Shown: one piece after another, positions 1-7,897 of the stretch
How positions within the stretch are numbered: the stretch's first letter is position 1
Layout: each line of letters begins with the position of its first letter
Assembly: GCA_030602565.1 (NCBI GenBank)
Contig: JAUVZL010000001.1
Span: 1-47,232, forward strand
Reading direction: 5' to 3'
DNA from: Candidatus Stahliibacteriota bacterium
GTDB taxonomy: Bacteria > Hydrothermota > Tepidihabitantia > SM23-42
Length of the DNA: 47,232 bases
Made by a program: the position numbers and the translations under genes
Notes under the pieces: generated by a model
Database searches by the model: none
Told to the model about the DNA's origin: nothing
The model's input: the letters and a program-made list of their open reading frames with translations, nothing else

Positions 1-2
1 GT

Positions 3-2033
3 GTGAGTGATTCAGTGTATGGTGTGGTTAGTGGTGTATCTGGTGGTGTATTATTAGACAGTGTGGTTAATTTTCCCTTGGTGGTAGCTGGTGGTGTGGT
101 GTCGTCGCAGCCGGATTATTTTAGGGTTGTGGTTGATTCTGTGGGTTGTGAGGTGAGTTATCAGTATCGGGTGTATGAGGGTGGTGTAGGGGTTATCGAT
201 TATGCGGTGGTTTTAGGACCGCCGTCAGCAGTGTGTTCATTGCGTGTATTAGGTCGTCGTGAAGCGGTTTCATTAGAGTGGTTGCCCGATGAAAGTGCAT
301 CTGGTTATCGAGTATACCGTGGGTTATCCATGGGTGGTCCTTATAGTTTATTGAGTAGTTATTTAGGTGTGGTGAGTTCTTATGAGGATTATACAGTGCA
401 GCCGGGTGTGGATTATTATTATTATGTGGTGGCTTATGATTCATCGATGAATATCAGTATACCTTCAGATACAGTATGCGGCAAAACAAACCCTTTGCTT
501 GCTCCGGGTTGGCCGCAGCGAGTATATGACTTTTTGTTTTCATCACCCAACTTCGCGGATATCGATCCTTTTTATCCGGGTTTAGAGGTTGTGGTTTGTG
601 GCAAGGAAGGCTATGTCTATGCCTGGCACTGTGATGGCACACCGGTCATAGGTGATGGAGTACTTTTCGACATTCACCCAGCCGAGGTTTGGACATCACC
701 GGCAATTGGTAATGTTAATAATGATGGTCTGTACGAAATCGTCTTTGGAGTACGACGTGCAACTAACAATCTTTATTTAATTAATAATCAAGGTGTGTGT
801 TTGCCAGGTTGGCCAAAATCAGTCTCTGGCAGGATGATTGGCTCGCCTGTTCTTGCTGATATTGATGAGGACGGTGATCTAGAAATTTTCATCTGGACCC
901 TGTATTCAGACATTTATGCTTTTCATCATGATGGCACGGGTGTATATTCGCCAGATGGGTTGTTGAAGAACATGCCTGGTATTGCCTTTGGCACACTGGC
1001 TATTGGCGACATAAACCGTGACGGTGATATGGAAATTGTATGTTGTGGTGGCAGTGGTTCGGATTCATTATTTGTCTGGGATCGGTATGGTAATTATCTT
1101 GCGCCGTTTCCTATCTACATACAGTCCGGTGGTCTACCTTACTCTGCGGTACTCGGCGATGTATTGGGTGACGAGCGTCTTGAGATCTGTTTTTATGCTG
1201 ATAATACCGAAGGTGTTTACCTGGTAGACGCGGATGGTTCAATTAAATGGTTTAATGCGATAGGTGATGTTGCGGATATTGAAGGTAGTCCAGTTATCGC
1301 TGACATAACCGGCGATGGTAAACCCGAATTGATATGTTCTTATAAATCTGGTTTCACGGTTTTGGATTCCTTAGGCGATGCTCTGGCTGGTTTTCCTGAT
1401 ATTACTCATGATGCCAAATTGCCAGTAGTTGGTGATGTTGATGGTGACAGTGATTTTGAGGTCATTCTTGGATCGAGTGATTGGAACCTGTATGCCTATG
1501 AGAACAATGGCACACAAGCATCAGGGTTTTCTATTCAATTTGGTAATCGCATCGACGCATCGCCGGCAATATTTGACATAGATTGGGATGGTCGGTTAGA
1601 ATTGATGACCGGCGGTAATGACTATACCTTTTCGGTTTTTGACCTTGAAACAGCGGCAATTGAGTGGCCTAAGTTCCGCTATGATATCTACAATACAGGG
1701 ACTTATAGATCAGGTTTTCTGCCAGGTATTCTTGATGTTAACAGACTTAGCTCGATTAATAATCCTTACATAAAGGTCATGCCGAGTATTTTTACTGATT
1801 ATACATCCATTATATTTAGTCCGATTCAGGGCTCAAAGAATTATAAAATCAAGATATATGATGTAACAGGTAGATTGATTAGGCAATTTGACTACCCGAC
1901 TATAAGACTATCCAACCAGGTTACCTGGATTGGTGATGACGATCTTGGTCGTAATGTATCAGCCGGTGTTTATTTCGTAACCCTTGAACAAGCCGAAACC
2001 CGGACTACCAAAAAAATCATAAAGATACGATAA
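3..2033 (+). CDS. Secreted FN3 / FG-GAP beta-propeller protein with C-terminal sorting domain (5' truncated)
   Basis: The frame is open to the left edge, so the true start lies outside the window. In order it shows a Val/Gly/Ser-rich segment, a fibronectin type III-like domain (about residues 75-160), at least six FG-GAP/VCBS-like repeats with acidic calcium-loop patterns such as ADIDEDGDLEI and GDVDGDSDFEV (about 170-560), and a C-terminal module (about 595-676) with DVTGRLIRQF and SAGVYF. That last module is the pattern of T9SS type A/FlgD-like sorting domains. The likely role is an exported or surface protein; the ligand is unknown. The first 160 residues contain no lysine and are encoded by very G/T-rich codons, unlike the rest of the gene. 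Domain reading is by eye. Confidence 0.85.
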   Translation: MSDSVYGVVSGVSGGVLLDSVVNFPLVVAGGVVSSQPDYFRVVVDSVGCEVSYQYRVYEGGVGVIDYAVVLGPPSAVCSLRVLGRREAVSLEWLPDESASGYRVYRGLSMGGPYSLLSSYLGVVSSYEDYTVQPGVDYYYYVVAYDSSMNISIPSDTVCGKTNPLLAPGWPQRVYDFLFSSPNFADIDPFYPGLEVVVCGKEGYVYAWHCDGTPVIGDGVLFDIHPAEVWTSPAIGNVNNDGLYEIVFGVRRATNNLYLINNQGVCLPGWPKSVSGRMIGSPVLADIDEDGDLEIFIWTLYSDIYAFHHDGTGVYSPDGLLKNMPGIAFGTLAIGDINRDGDMEIVCCGGSGSDSLFVWDRYGNYLAPFPIYIQSGGLPYSAVLGDVLGDERLEICFYADNTEGVYLVDADGSIKWFNAIGDVADIEGSPVIADITGDGKPELICSYKSGFTVLDSLGDALAGFPDITHDAKLPVVGDVDGDSDFEVILGSSDWNLYAYENNGTQASGFSIQFGNRIDASPAIFDIDWDGRLELMTGGNDYTFSVFDLETAAIEWPKFRYDIYNTGTYRSGFLPGILDVNRLSSINNPYIKVMPSIFTDYTSIIFSPIQGSKNYKIKIYDVTGRLIRQFDYPTIRLSNQVTWIGDDDLGRNVSAGVYFVTLEQAETRTTKKIIKIR

Positions 2034-2041
2034 GTTGTTAT

Positions 2042-2293
2042 CAGGTTGACCGAGAATGGCGAAATTTAATAACATTTCCCAGCCTCCTCTACTGTCATCG
2101 TCCGACTTGATCGGACGATCCAGACTGGATTCGCCGGTTGAACCGGGGAATGACAAAAAAACTCGGGATTCCTTACAAGCTATGACGAGCCCAAAGGCCT
2201 GCCTGTGCGTTTGCACCTGTCTGCCGTGCCACCGGCACAGGTAGACGCAGACAGGCTCTACTCCTACAAATTTCGACATTCTCAGTCAGCCTG
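2042..2293. mobile_element. MITE-like element, family A, copy 1 (252 bp)
   Basis: The element fills the gap between two convergent genes. Its ends are imperfect inverted repeats of about 26 bp: left CAGGTTGACCGAGAAT, right (reverse complement) CAGGCTGACTGAGAAT, both followed by a GAAATTT block. It is flanked by the direct repeat TTAT (2038-2041 and 2294-2297), as expected for a 4-bp target duplication. The interior holds further hairpins (2099-2118, and an inverted repeat around 2200-2256) and no plausible gene. The TAA stop of the downstream minus-strand glycosyltransferase lies within the right TTAT copy. A second copy of the same family is at 31442-31605. Confidence 0.8.
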
Positions 2294-3730
2294 TTATTCC
2301 CTGACCATTACAGTCACCCGGCGGTCAAATCCAAAGAGCCATAAATCCCCAAGCTGCGCACCTAATTCTTCGTTATTAATAAGGTACACCTCATAGCACT
2401 GCTTTGCATATCTTTGTGGATTATAGATGTCCTTATAGTATACCGGGGCATCAGTGAATTCGAAATTCGAAACCAATATACCTCGCTCGTAAATATCCAG
2501 ATACCCTTGTTTAACCAAATCCAATGCAGTCGCATGGACGAGTAATGTTTTACCAGAAAGCGGTAGATTATTGTCCTCAGGACGAATTATCTCCCGGCTA
2601 CTCAACCAGGGAAGCATCTTCCTTGCCCGTTCCCAGGGATGACCCTTTGGTATTACAATCTCGAGATTAATATAATAAAGGATATTCGGTGGAACTACCG
2701 CGTATATGTACGTAACTTCTTCCATTTCAGCAAAACGATGAACAAACATACCTGTTTCTTGTGGCACGACACTTTTGTATTTGATTGTCCTATAACCAAA
2801 TGCTAATGACATTAAAATTAGGCTGGCAAAGATTGGGATTCTAAATTTACCGAGACGCTTGATTATCTGAGCACCTGGTATAGCCAAAAGCGGCACAATC
2901 GGGTAGGCTAACCTGAAATACGGATAGTAGAAGCCGAGCGTCAGAAAAAATATGATAGTCGTGATGAATACGTATATGTTCCATTTGTTCAGTCCTTTCA
3001 TGTCAGTAAAGAGCCGTATCAAGGCAAGGAGCAATGGTACCGGTGCAAATATCAAGAGGTAAAACAAGAATTTCAAGTGATTTACCCCAAGAAAACTGAT
3101 ATGGCGTGTACTGAGCTCAGGCAGGTGGACGAATTTAATAAGCAAGAGGAAGTATGGTAAAATGAGGAGTACTGGCAGAACAAGCGAATAGAAGAACCAT
3201 TTAGTTTTGAGGCTTTTCTTATGTAGGAAACCAATTATAAGATATGAAATGAACAGAGGGAATGCCGAGTATTTGGTGTACGAAGCAAGAACAAGAAACA
3301 ATCCAGCATAAAGAAACTGGCTGTCTTTATTCAGTTTTAGACCCCTGAAAAAGAAAAGAAGAGATGCAAGAAAGAAACAAAGAAAAACCGCATCACTCAA
3401 GCCGGATTTTGAGAAGAAGAGAAAGAACTCGGTTGAGGCGAAAAGGATAACCGCGATAATGGCATCCTGGGTTGTAGATAACAGCTTTGACAGGTGGAAG
3501 ACAATAAACACTCCCAGGCAAGAAGCGATCAGTGCAAAGAGATGTAAGATGAATGCCTTAGACCCAAAAATTCTAAAAGCACCTGCAATGAGTAATTGGT
3601 ACAGGGGAGGGGTCTGAAAGTTGAATGGTTTACCTTGATTGCCAAAACTCGCTAACCATTGGCTTTGCAGGGCAAAGACGCCTTCATCCCAGTCTATTAA
3701 GCTTGACTCGCCGAGATGAACGACGTTCAT
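2294..3730 (-). CDS. GT39/ArnT-like integral membrane glycosyltransferase
   Basis: A polytopic membrane protein with many hydrophobic helices and the N-terminal luminal-loop motif DWDEGVFA, which matches the acidic D-E motif of dolichyl/undecaprenyl-phosphate-mannose transferases (PMT_2/GT39, GT83). It would transfer a sugar from a polyprenyl-phosphate donor at the outer face of the inner membrane. The first ATG (3730) leaves out a hydrophobic helix that is clearly encoded upstream (KQKYLLLFVIFAIIL, down from about 3778) and that this family normally has. No ATG, GTG or TTG exists in that extension. A non-standard AUA at 3776-3778, with GGCGGA 7 nt upstream and overlapping the previous stop, is possible. 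Donor and acceptor are unknown. Confidence 0.8.
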   Translation of the reverse strand: MNVVHLGESSLIDWDEGVFALQSQWLASFGNQGKPFNFQTPPLYQLLIAGAFRIFGSKAFILHLFALIASCLGVFIVFHLSKLLSTTQDAIIAVILFASTEFFLFFSKSGLSDAVFLCFFLASLLFFFRGLKLNKDSQFLYAGLFLVLASYTKYSAFPLFISYLIIGFLHKKSLKTKWFFYSLVLPVLLILPYFLLLIKFVHLPELSTRHISFLGVNHLKFLFYLLIFAPVPLLLALIRLFTDMKGLNKWNIYVFITTIIFFLTLGFYYPYFRLAYPIVPLLAIPGAQIIKRLGKFRIPIFASLILMSLAFGYRTIKYKSVVPQETGMFVHRFAEMEEVTYIYAVVPPNILYYINLEIVIPKGHPWERARKMLPWLSSREIIRPEDNNLPLSGKTLLVHATALDLVKQGYLDIYERGILVSNFEFTDAPVYYKDIYNPQRYAKQCYEVYLINNEELGAQLGDLWLFGFDRRVTVMVRE

Positions 3731-3777
3731 AAGAATGATGGCGAATATTACAAATAATAAAAGATATTTTTGCTTTA

Positions 3778-4122
3778 TTACTTTTTCCGCCAGTATAAAA
3801 TCCTACCGCAATTAGGACAGGTGATGATTTTTTCACTTCGCGCTAACAATTGGGTCGGTAGCCTTTGGAAACAGCCAAAGCAAAAACCGTTGTCAACCGG
3901 CGCAATCGCACGCTGATACCGTTTTCTCAAACGCTCATATATATCGGCTGTTTCGCGCGGCAATTTCTTCAACAGATCCGTTCTTGTTTTGATTAGGGAT
4001 TGTTTTTCTTGTTCTTCCACCTTGAAACCGATTTTTTTGTACGTCGGTTCATCCATGTCATTCAACAAATTGTCAAGGTCGAAGAGTAACTTGAGATGCA
4101 TCTCGACTATTTCGGTTGACAT
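3778..4122 (-). CDS. Coiled-coil protein with C-terminal C4 zinc ribbon
   Basis: About 114 residues. The N-terminal two thirds are predicted helical and charged (KKIGFKVEEQEKQSLIKTRT). The C-terminus has two CxxC knuckles, CFGC and CPNC, separated by about 20 residues, which is a zinc-ribbon layout like the small COG1579-type or DksA-like proteins. The start is placed at the ATG at 4122, not the upstream in-frame codon, because AAGGAAAG precedes it and the upstream PTS gene stops at 4124. Function is not known; a nucleic-acid or RNA-polymerase-binding role is only a family-based guess. Confidence 0.75.
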   Translation of the reverse strand: MSTEIVEMHLKLLFDLDNLLNDMDEPTYKKIGFKVEEQEKQSLIKTRTDLLKKLPRETADIYERLRKRYQRAIAPVDNGFCFGCFQRLPTQLLARSEKIITCPNCGRILYWRKK

Positions 4123-4123
4123 A

Positions 4124-4591
4124 TTACTTTCCTTTTTTGAGGCCTTTTTCGACCTGGTCAATCAAGGTGATGAATTCCTCTGGTGTCTGTGATTTACCGA
4201 TTAGTTTCTTCTTAATGAGTTCTTTTGCGATTTGAACAATCTTGCCTAAGGTAATCAGGTATTGGTTGCCCGGATCTTGAGGTGGTGCGATTATTAAAAA
4301 AATCAAAGAGACCGGTTTTTTGTCGATAGCATTGAATTTTATGGGTTTAGTCGTCCGACCCACCGCGATTTCTAATTTATCGACCGCCAGGGAGCGACAA
4401 TGGGGGATAGCAATAGCTTTGCCGATTCCGGTTGAACCAAGTTCCTCGCGCTTCAATAATGTTGACAGAATGAGTTCTGCATCCACCCCCTGTTTAATCG
4501 TATATACCAGGTCTTCGATGACTTTGTTTTTCTTACCTGGTTTAAGAGATAGAGTTATTCTATCCTTTGATAGTAGACTTGCAAGATTCAT
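4124..4591 (-). CDS. PTS EIIA type 2 domain protein (PtsN/fructose-IIA family)
   Basis: A 155-residue single-domain protein. The phospho-acceptor histidine lies in GKAIAIPHCR (His about residue 64), the conserved site of PTS_EIIA_2 domains. The surrounding pattern KREELGSTGIG and the C-terminal LGKIVQIAKEL also fit. With no EIIB/EIIC gene nearby it more likely acts as a regulatory PtsN-type phosphocarrier than in sugar uptake; this is inference. A strong AAAGGAGG site precedes the ATG. The zinc-ribbon gene begins 1 nt after its stop, so the two are probably cotranslated. Confidence 0.9.
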   Translation of the reverse strand: MNLASLLSKDRITLSLKPGKKNKVIEDLVYTIKQGVDAELILSTLLKREELGSTGIGKAIAIPHCRSLAVDKLEIAVGRTTKPIKFNAIDKKPVSLIFLIIAPPQDPGNQYLITLGKIVQIAKELIKKKLIGKSQTPEEFITLIDQVEKGLKKGK

Positions 4592-4610
4592 CTAACCTCC
4601 TTTAAAAAGC

Positions 4611-4718
4611 AAACACCTAAAAGTCCAAAATGCCTAAATTGCCTAAATTTTTAGGTATTTAGGTGTTTACCCCGTTTAGATAGCACACATCTAACGGGGT
4701 TTAGGTATTTAGGTATTT
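4611..4718. repeat. TTTAGGTATT-type tract, copy 1, interrupted by a palindromic element
   Basis: The gap between argS and the PTS gene consists of degenerate repeats of the type CCTAAATGCCTAAA / TTTAGGTATTTAGG. The left and right parts are inverted relative to each other. Similar tracts occur at 13360-13438 and 32861-32929. The tract is split at 4670-4699 by the family B palindrome. No gene is seen here. Confidence 0.75.
4670..4699. repeat. Family B inverted-repeat element, copy 1 (CCCCGTT-AGAT)
   Basis: A 30-bp palindrome with arms CCCCGTTTAGAT and ATCTAACGGGG, flanked on both sides by TTTA (4666-4669 and 4700-4703). Removing the element and one TTTA restores a continuous GGTATTTAGGTG-type repeat, as expected for an insertion. 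A longer copy lies at 32938-33001. As a hairpin it could also slow transcription between argS and the PTS gene. Confidence 0.65.
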
Positions 4719-4724
4719 TATTCA

Positions 4725-6299
4725 CTACATCCTCTCGGGACACGAAATACCAAGTATTTCAAGTCCGCTTTTTATTGTTTTTGCTGTTTTGTTGATCAAC
4801 GCAAGACGGGCTTGCGTAAGTTCTTTATCCTCGTTTATCACTCGCCGCCTCTGGTAGAATGAGTGGAATATCCGGGCAAGCTCAATGAGATAATAGGTGA
4901 GCATGTAAGGTTCAAAATTACGTGCCGCATCTTCGATTACTTCAGGAAATTTTAGAATTGCTTTAACGAGGACAATTTCTTCTGTTTCCTTTATTAGATT
5001 TTTAGCAAAACTGCCGCCATATTCAATGCCCTGTTCCTGAGCTTTCCTTACGATACTCCTTATTCGTGCATGAGCATACTGTACATAAAAAACAGGATTT
5101 TCATCTGACTGTTCCAATGCAAGGTCAAGATCAAAATCCAGGGGCTGGGAATTCGACCTCATCAGCAAGAAAAATCTGACCACGTCTTTTGGAACATGCT
5201 TTAGTAATTCTTTTAGTGTTTTTATTGCTCCTGCCCGCTTGCTCATCTTTATCAGTTTCCCTGCCTCCTTTAAGTGTACCTGCTGGACAATGAGTATTTC
5301 AAGTGTATCACGAGGATATCCTATTGCTATTATTCCGCATTGCAGACTCTTTATCTGAGCTTGATGGTCTGGTCCCCATATATTGATGAGCCTATCATGC
5401 TGCCGCTTCATTTTATCAAGGTGATATGCAATATCCGGTAGCAAATATGTGTGGCGGTTGTCAGACGTGATAATGACCCGGTCTTCATTATCACCGAATT
5501 TCGTTGTCCTTATCCAAACCGCACCGTCTTTCACATAGGTCAGGTTTTTTTCTTGAAGTAGACTAAGCACATCGTCAACATAGCCCTTTTGGTATATGGA
5601 GGATTCTCGAATCCAATTGTTGAATTCGACGCCAAACTCTTGTAGTATTCGCTTATGTCCTTCTGTAAAATAGTCAATTGCATACTTTTTTATCTTCTTG
5701 ATGTCCTCAATACCTTTTTCTTTAACCTCTTTAGCCAGATCTATTATGTACTCGCCATGGTAACCACCTTCTGGTATCTCGGCGGTTTTGCCATTCAGTT
5801 CCCTGATTCTTTGTCTGACGCTTTGGGCAAGGAGGGTTGATTGTCTCCCTCCATCATTGACATAGTACTCAGAAACTACGTTGTATCCAGTTCGCTTCAG
5901 TAGCCTGGCAAGCGAATCGCCAACTGCAGCAGCACGTGCACTTGCAATGTTGATTGGTCCGGTCGGGTTTGCGCTGACAAATTCGATCATAATTTTTTGT
6001 CCTTTTCCGATATTGATTTCTTCTGGTTCGCTGAATACTTTTTCGAGCACGTAGCTATTGCTGATTGTAAAATTGATAAATGCCGGTTTGTGTACAGAAA
6101 TGCTTTTTATCATGGGATCCTGGATGCGTGAAGCAATTTCCTGTGCTGTTTCATACGGCGGCATTTTCCTCTGAGCAGCGATTCGGAACGCGATATTCGT
6201 TGAATAATCCCCCGGTTTTTCTTTAGGTACATAATCAATGACAATTTTTTCTTCCGGAAAAAGCTTTTGCAGAATATCTTTGAGCTGTTGTCTAATCAC
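4725..6299 (-). CDS. argS: Arginyl-tRNA synthetase
   Basis: A class I aminoacyl-tRNA synthetase charging tRNA-Arg. It shows an Arg-tRNA-synt N-terminal domain (1-90), a Rossmann catalytic core with EYYVNDGGRQ, KMSKR (about residue 352, a KMSKS match) and a C-terminal DALR anticodon domain ending GLEILGISCPERM. Length 524 is slightly short for the family. The HIGH signature is strongly altered: PTGPINIASAR stands where most ArgRS have PTGPLHVGHAR, so both histidines are missing. The start is GTG at 6299, overlapping the rsfS stop by 8 nt. It is in one operon with rsfS, the LytR_C gene and the GlmU-like gene. Confidence 0.97.
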   Translation of the reverse strand: MIRQQLKDILQKLFPEEKIVIDYVPKEKPGDYSTNIAFRIAAQRKMPPYETAQEIASRIQDPMIKSISVHKPAFINFTISNSYVLEKVFSEPEEINIGKGQKIMIEFVSANPTGPINIASARAAAVGDSLARLLKRTGYNVVSEYYVNDGGRQSTLLAQSVRQRIRELNGKTAEIPEGGYHGEYIIDLAKEVKEKGIEDIKKIKKYAIDYFTEGHKRILQEFGVEFNNWIRESSIYQKGYVDDVLSLLQEKNLTYVKDGAVWIRTTKFGDNEDRVIITSDNRHTYLLPDIAYHLDKMKRQHDRLINIWGPDHQAQIKSLQCGIIAIGYPRDTLEILIVQQVHLKEAGKLIKMSKRAGAIKTLKELLKHVPKDVVRFFLLMRSNSQPLDFDLDLALEQSDENPVFYVQYAHARIRSIVRKAQEQGIEYGGSFAKNLIKETEEIVLVKAILKFPEVIEDAARNFEPYMLTYYLIELARIFHSFYQRRRVINEDKELTQARLALINKTAKTIKSGLEILGISCPERM

Positions 6300-6663
6300 T
6301 ATCGTAAGCTACCTGCGGAGCATCTCCCCAGAGTCTGCCCAAACCGTAGAATTGCCTTGTTTCATCTGAAAAAACATGGACGATTACATCAATGAAATCT
6401 ATCAGAACCCAATTACCAGATTCAAGCCCTTCGATATGGGTAGGTTGCTCATATTCGATAAGCGACTCAGCTATTGTTCGATTGTGAATCTCGGACAATC
6501 CAGTGCAGATTACAAAATAGTCGGTAATCGGTGACAGCCCCTTTAAATCAAATATAATAATGTCCTGTCCTTTTTTTTCATCGATAAGTCTTGCCAGACA
6601 TTTAGCTAACTCTTCAGTTTGTAAAACTTTGGTGCGGGCCGTTTCAGAACTCCTTTTCGACAT
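6292..6663 (-). CDS. rsfS: Ribosomal silencing factor RsfS
   Basis: The RsfS/Iojap domain covers almost the whole protein, with DYFVICTG, LIDFIDVIVHVF and the C-terminal FYGLGRLWGDA signature. In characterised bacteria RsfS binds ribosomal protein uL14 and blocks subunit joining when nutrients are short. The start is taken at ATG 6663 (MSKRSSETAR), inside the 3' end of the LytR_C gene (20-nt overlap). The longer frame reaching back to 6741 has a hydrophobic leader foreign to the family. Its last codons overlap argS. Confidence 0.93.
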   Translation of the reverse strand: MSKRSSETARTKVLQTEELAKCLARLIDEKKGQDIIIFDLKGLSPITDYFVICTGLSEIHNRTIAESLIEYEQPTHIEGLESGNWVLIDFIDVIVHVFSDETRQFYGLGRLWGDAPQVAYDSD

Positions 6664-7096
6664 CCGGGAAAATCTTTTTGTAGTCTTTTCCAATAATAAG
6701 GGTAATCTCAAGATAGAGAGCAGGGTCAATATCCTTGTCAATGTTCTGGCAACCTATTTGCTTGGCGAAATACTTCGCGTTCATCATGTTCTCTTTACTT
6801 CGTTCAAGTACTACTGTTTCCTCAAAGTCCGGATTTTTTGTGTTACCAACGTTAAGGACGTTAAACCCCTTTTTTCTGAGGATATTTGTTACTTTAATCG
6901 CTAACCTGTCCACGCCGCAACCATTGAGGACTTCAATTCTTATATTGGCATTCTTTTTGTATATTTCCTGAGGGTCTGTTTTTGTAAATATGAGCGCCAA
7001 AGATATAAGGAAAATACCGAGCAACACAATCAATATGTAGATGAGAATCCTCCCGGTATGTGGTTGTCTCAATTTGGTGCTCGGTTTATCCGACAT
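6644..7096 (-). CDS. Membrane-anchored LytR_C domain protein
   Basis: 150 residues with a short basic N-terminus, one transmembrane helix (about 17-40, ILIYILIVLLGIFLISLALI) and an extracytoplasmic LytR/CpsA C-terminal domain beginning IRIEVLNGCGV (about 51) and containing KKGFNVLNVGN. This stand-alone domain often sits beside rsfS in diverse bacteria. A cell-envelope role is assumed; no catalytic activity is known. The ATG at 7096 overlaps the upstream gene by 11 nt. Confidence 0.85.
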   Translation of the reverse strand: MSDKPSTKLRQPHTGRILIYILIVLLGIFLISLALIFTKTDPQEIYKKNANIRIEVLNGCGVDRLAIKVTNILRKKGFNVLNVGNTKNPDFEETVVLERSKENMMNAKYFAKQIGCQNIDKDIDPALYLEITLIIGKDYKKIFPDVEKEF

Positions 7097-7853
7097 GAGC
7101 TTTAATTGCCTTTATTATGCGGCGCGCCCTAACTAAATCGGATTGGGAGTTAATCCCCATGATTTCTTCTTCGTCATTTATTCTAAATCCAACGATTTTC
7201 TTTTTTTGCCTGTGCAATTCCTCGACGATATCAGTGATGTAGAGCTCACCCTGCCGGTTCTGGGGATTGATTTTACCCAAAGCCGCGAGAATCGCCCGCT
7301 TGTTTCCATAGTATGCGCCCACGTTGATTTCATTGATTCTTCGCTGTTTAGGTGTTGCGTCAGTGTGTTCAATGATCCTTGATACCCGATTACGTTTGTC
7401 CTTCAATACCCGACCATAACCAGAGGGATTTTTCATAAAACAGGTCAGGATCGTCAAATGAGCTTTTGTCTGTTGGTGATAGTCGATGAGTCCTTTAATA
7501 GTTTTCTCACGCAGTAGAGGAACATCGCCATTGAGTATGAGAACAGTAGTATAGGTGGCAATTTCAATACCTTTTTTTGCCGCATCCCCGGTGCCCAGAG
7601 GGATTGGCTGCACCGCGTATTTCACCGCATTGCCGAGTTCTTGCTCGATGTTTTTCCTATTCTTGCCGATAACAACGATTATTTCAGCGCATTTAATATT
7701 CTTGACTTTGTCAATCACAAAAGAGATAATGGTTTTACCGAGGATTTTGTGGAGGACCTTGGGGGTTTTTGAATACATGCGTTTACCAAGACCAGCGCCC
7801 AGTATTATGGTACTGAATTCATTCATCGCCCGGGACTTCTTGTGCATGGACAC
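7086..7853 (-). CDS. GlmU-type NTP transferase, uridylyltransferase domain only
   Basis: This matches the N-terminal pyrophosphorylase half of GlmU: LGAGLGKRM (nucleotide loop), KTPKVLHKI, GTGDAAK, NGDVPLL, GYGRVL and RQGELYITDI. It would form UDP-GlcNAc or a similar NDP-sugar. At 255 residues it lacks the left-handed beta-helix acetyltransferase half. The start is uncertain: GTG 7853, ATG 7847 or ATG 7826 (MNEFSTIILGAG aligns best with the family). The promoter -10 box ends only 6 bp before GTG 7853, so a leaderless GTG start is plausible. First gene of the operon running to argS and perhaps beyond. Confidence 0.88.
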   Translation of the reverse strand: MSMHKKSRAMNEFSTIILGAGLGKRMYSKTPKVLHKILGKTIISFVIDKVKNIKCAEIIVVIGKNRKNIEQELGNAVKYAVQPIPLGTGDAAKKGIEIATYTTVLILNGDVPLLREKTIKGLIDYHQQTKAHLTILTCFMKNPSGYGRVLKDKRNRVSRIIEHTDATPKQRRINEINVGAYYGNKRAILAALGKINPQNRQGELYITDIVEELHRQKKKIVGFRINDEEEIMGINSQSDLVRARRIIKAIKAHVG

Positions 7854-7858
7854 ACGTA

Positions 7859-7886
7859 AATATAATCAAATATGAATATCTGTCAA
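7859..7886 (-). promoter_or_regulatory. Vegetative promoter for the GlmU-like/rsfS/argS operon
   Basis: On the minus strand, -35 TTGACA (7881-7886), a 16-bp spacer and -10 TATATT (7859-7864). The -10 ends 6 bp before GTG 7853 and 12 bp before ATG 7847. Neither has a Shine-Dalgarno sequence. Confidence 0.75.
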
Positions 7887-7897
7887 GGGAGAGAGTC

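Noticed and set aside
3-485. Diversity-generating retroelement variable region as cause of the G/T bias
   Set aside because: No template repeat or reverse transcriptase in the window, and the bias affects all codon positions rather than adenine positions of one short block.
3-2033. Proof of a type IX secretion system
   Set aside because: The C-terminal domains of the first gene and the 35806-37344 gene resemble T9SS/FlgD-like modules, but no Por/Gld secretion gene is in the window, so the export route is left open.
1959-2279. 106-residue minus-strand frame across the first intergenic region
   Set aside because: It is a conceptual translation of the family A element and the antisense 3' end of the first gene; no family features or ribosome site.
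4611-4718. Possible CRISPR-like array
   Set aside because: The repeated units are short (about 8-10 bp), degenerate and lack spacers of uniform length; no cas genes are present.
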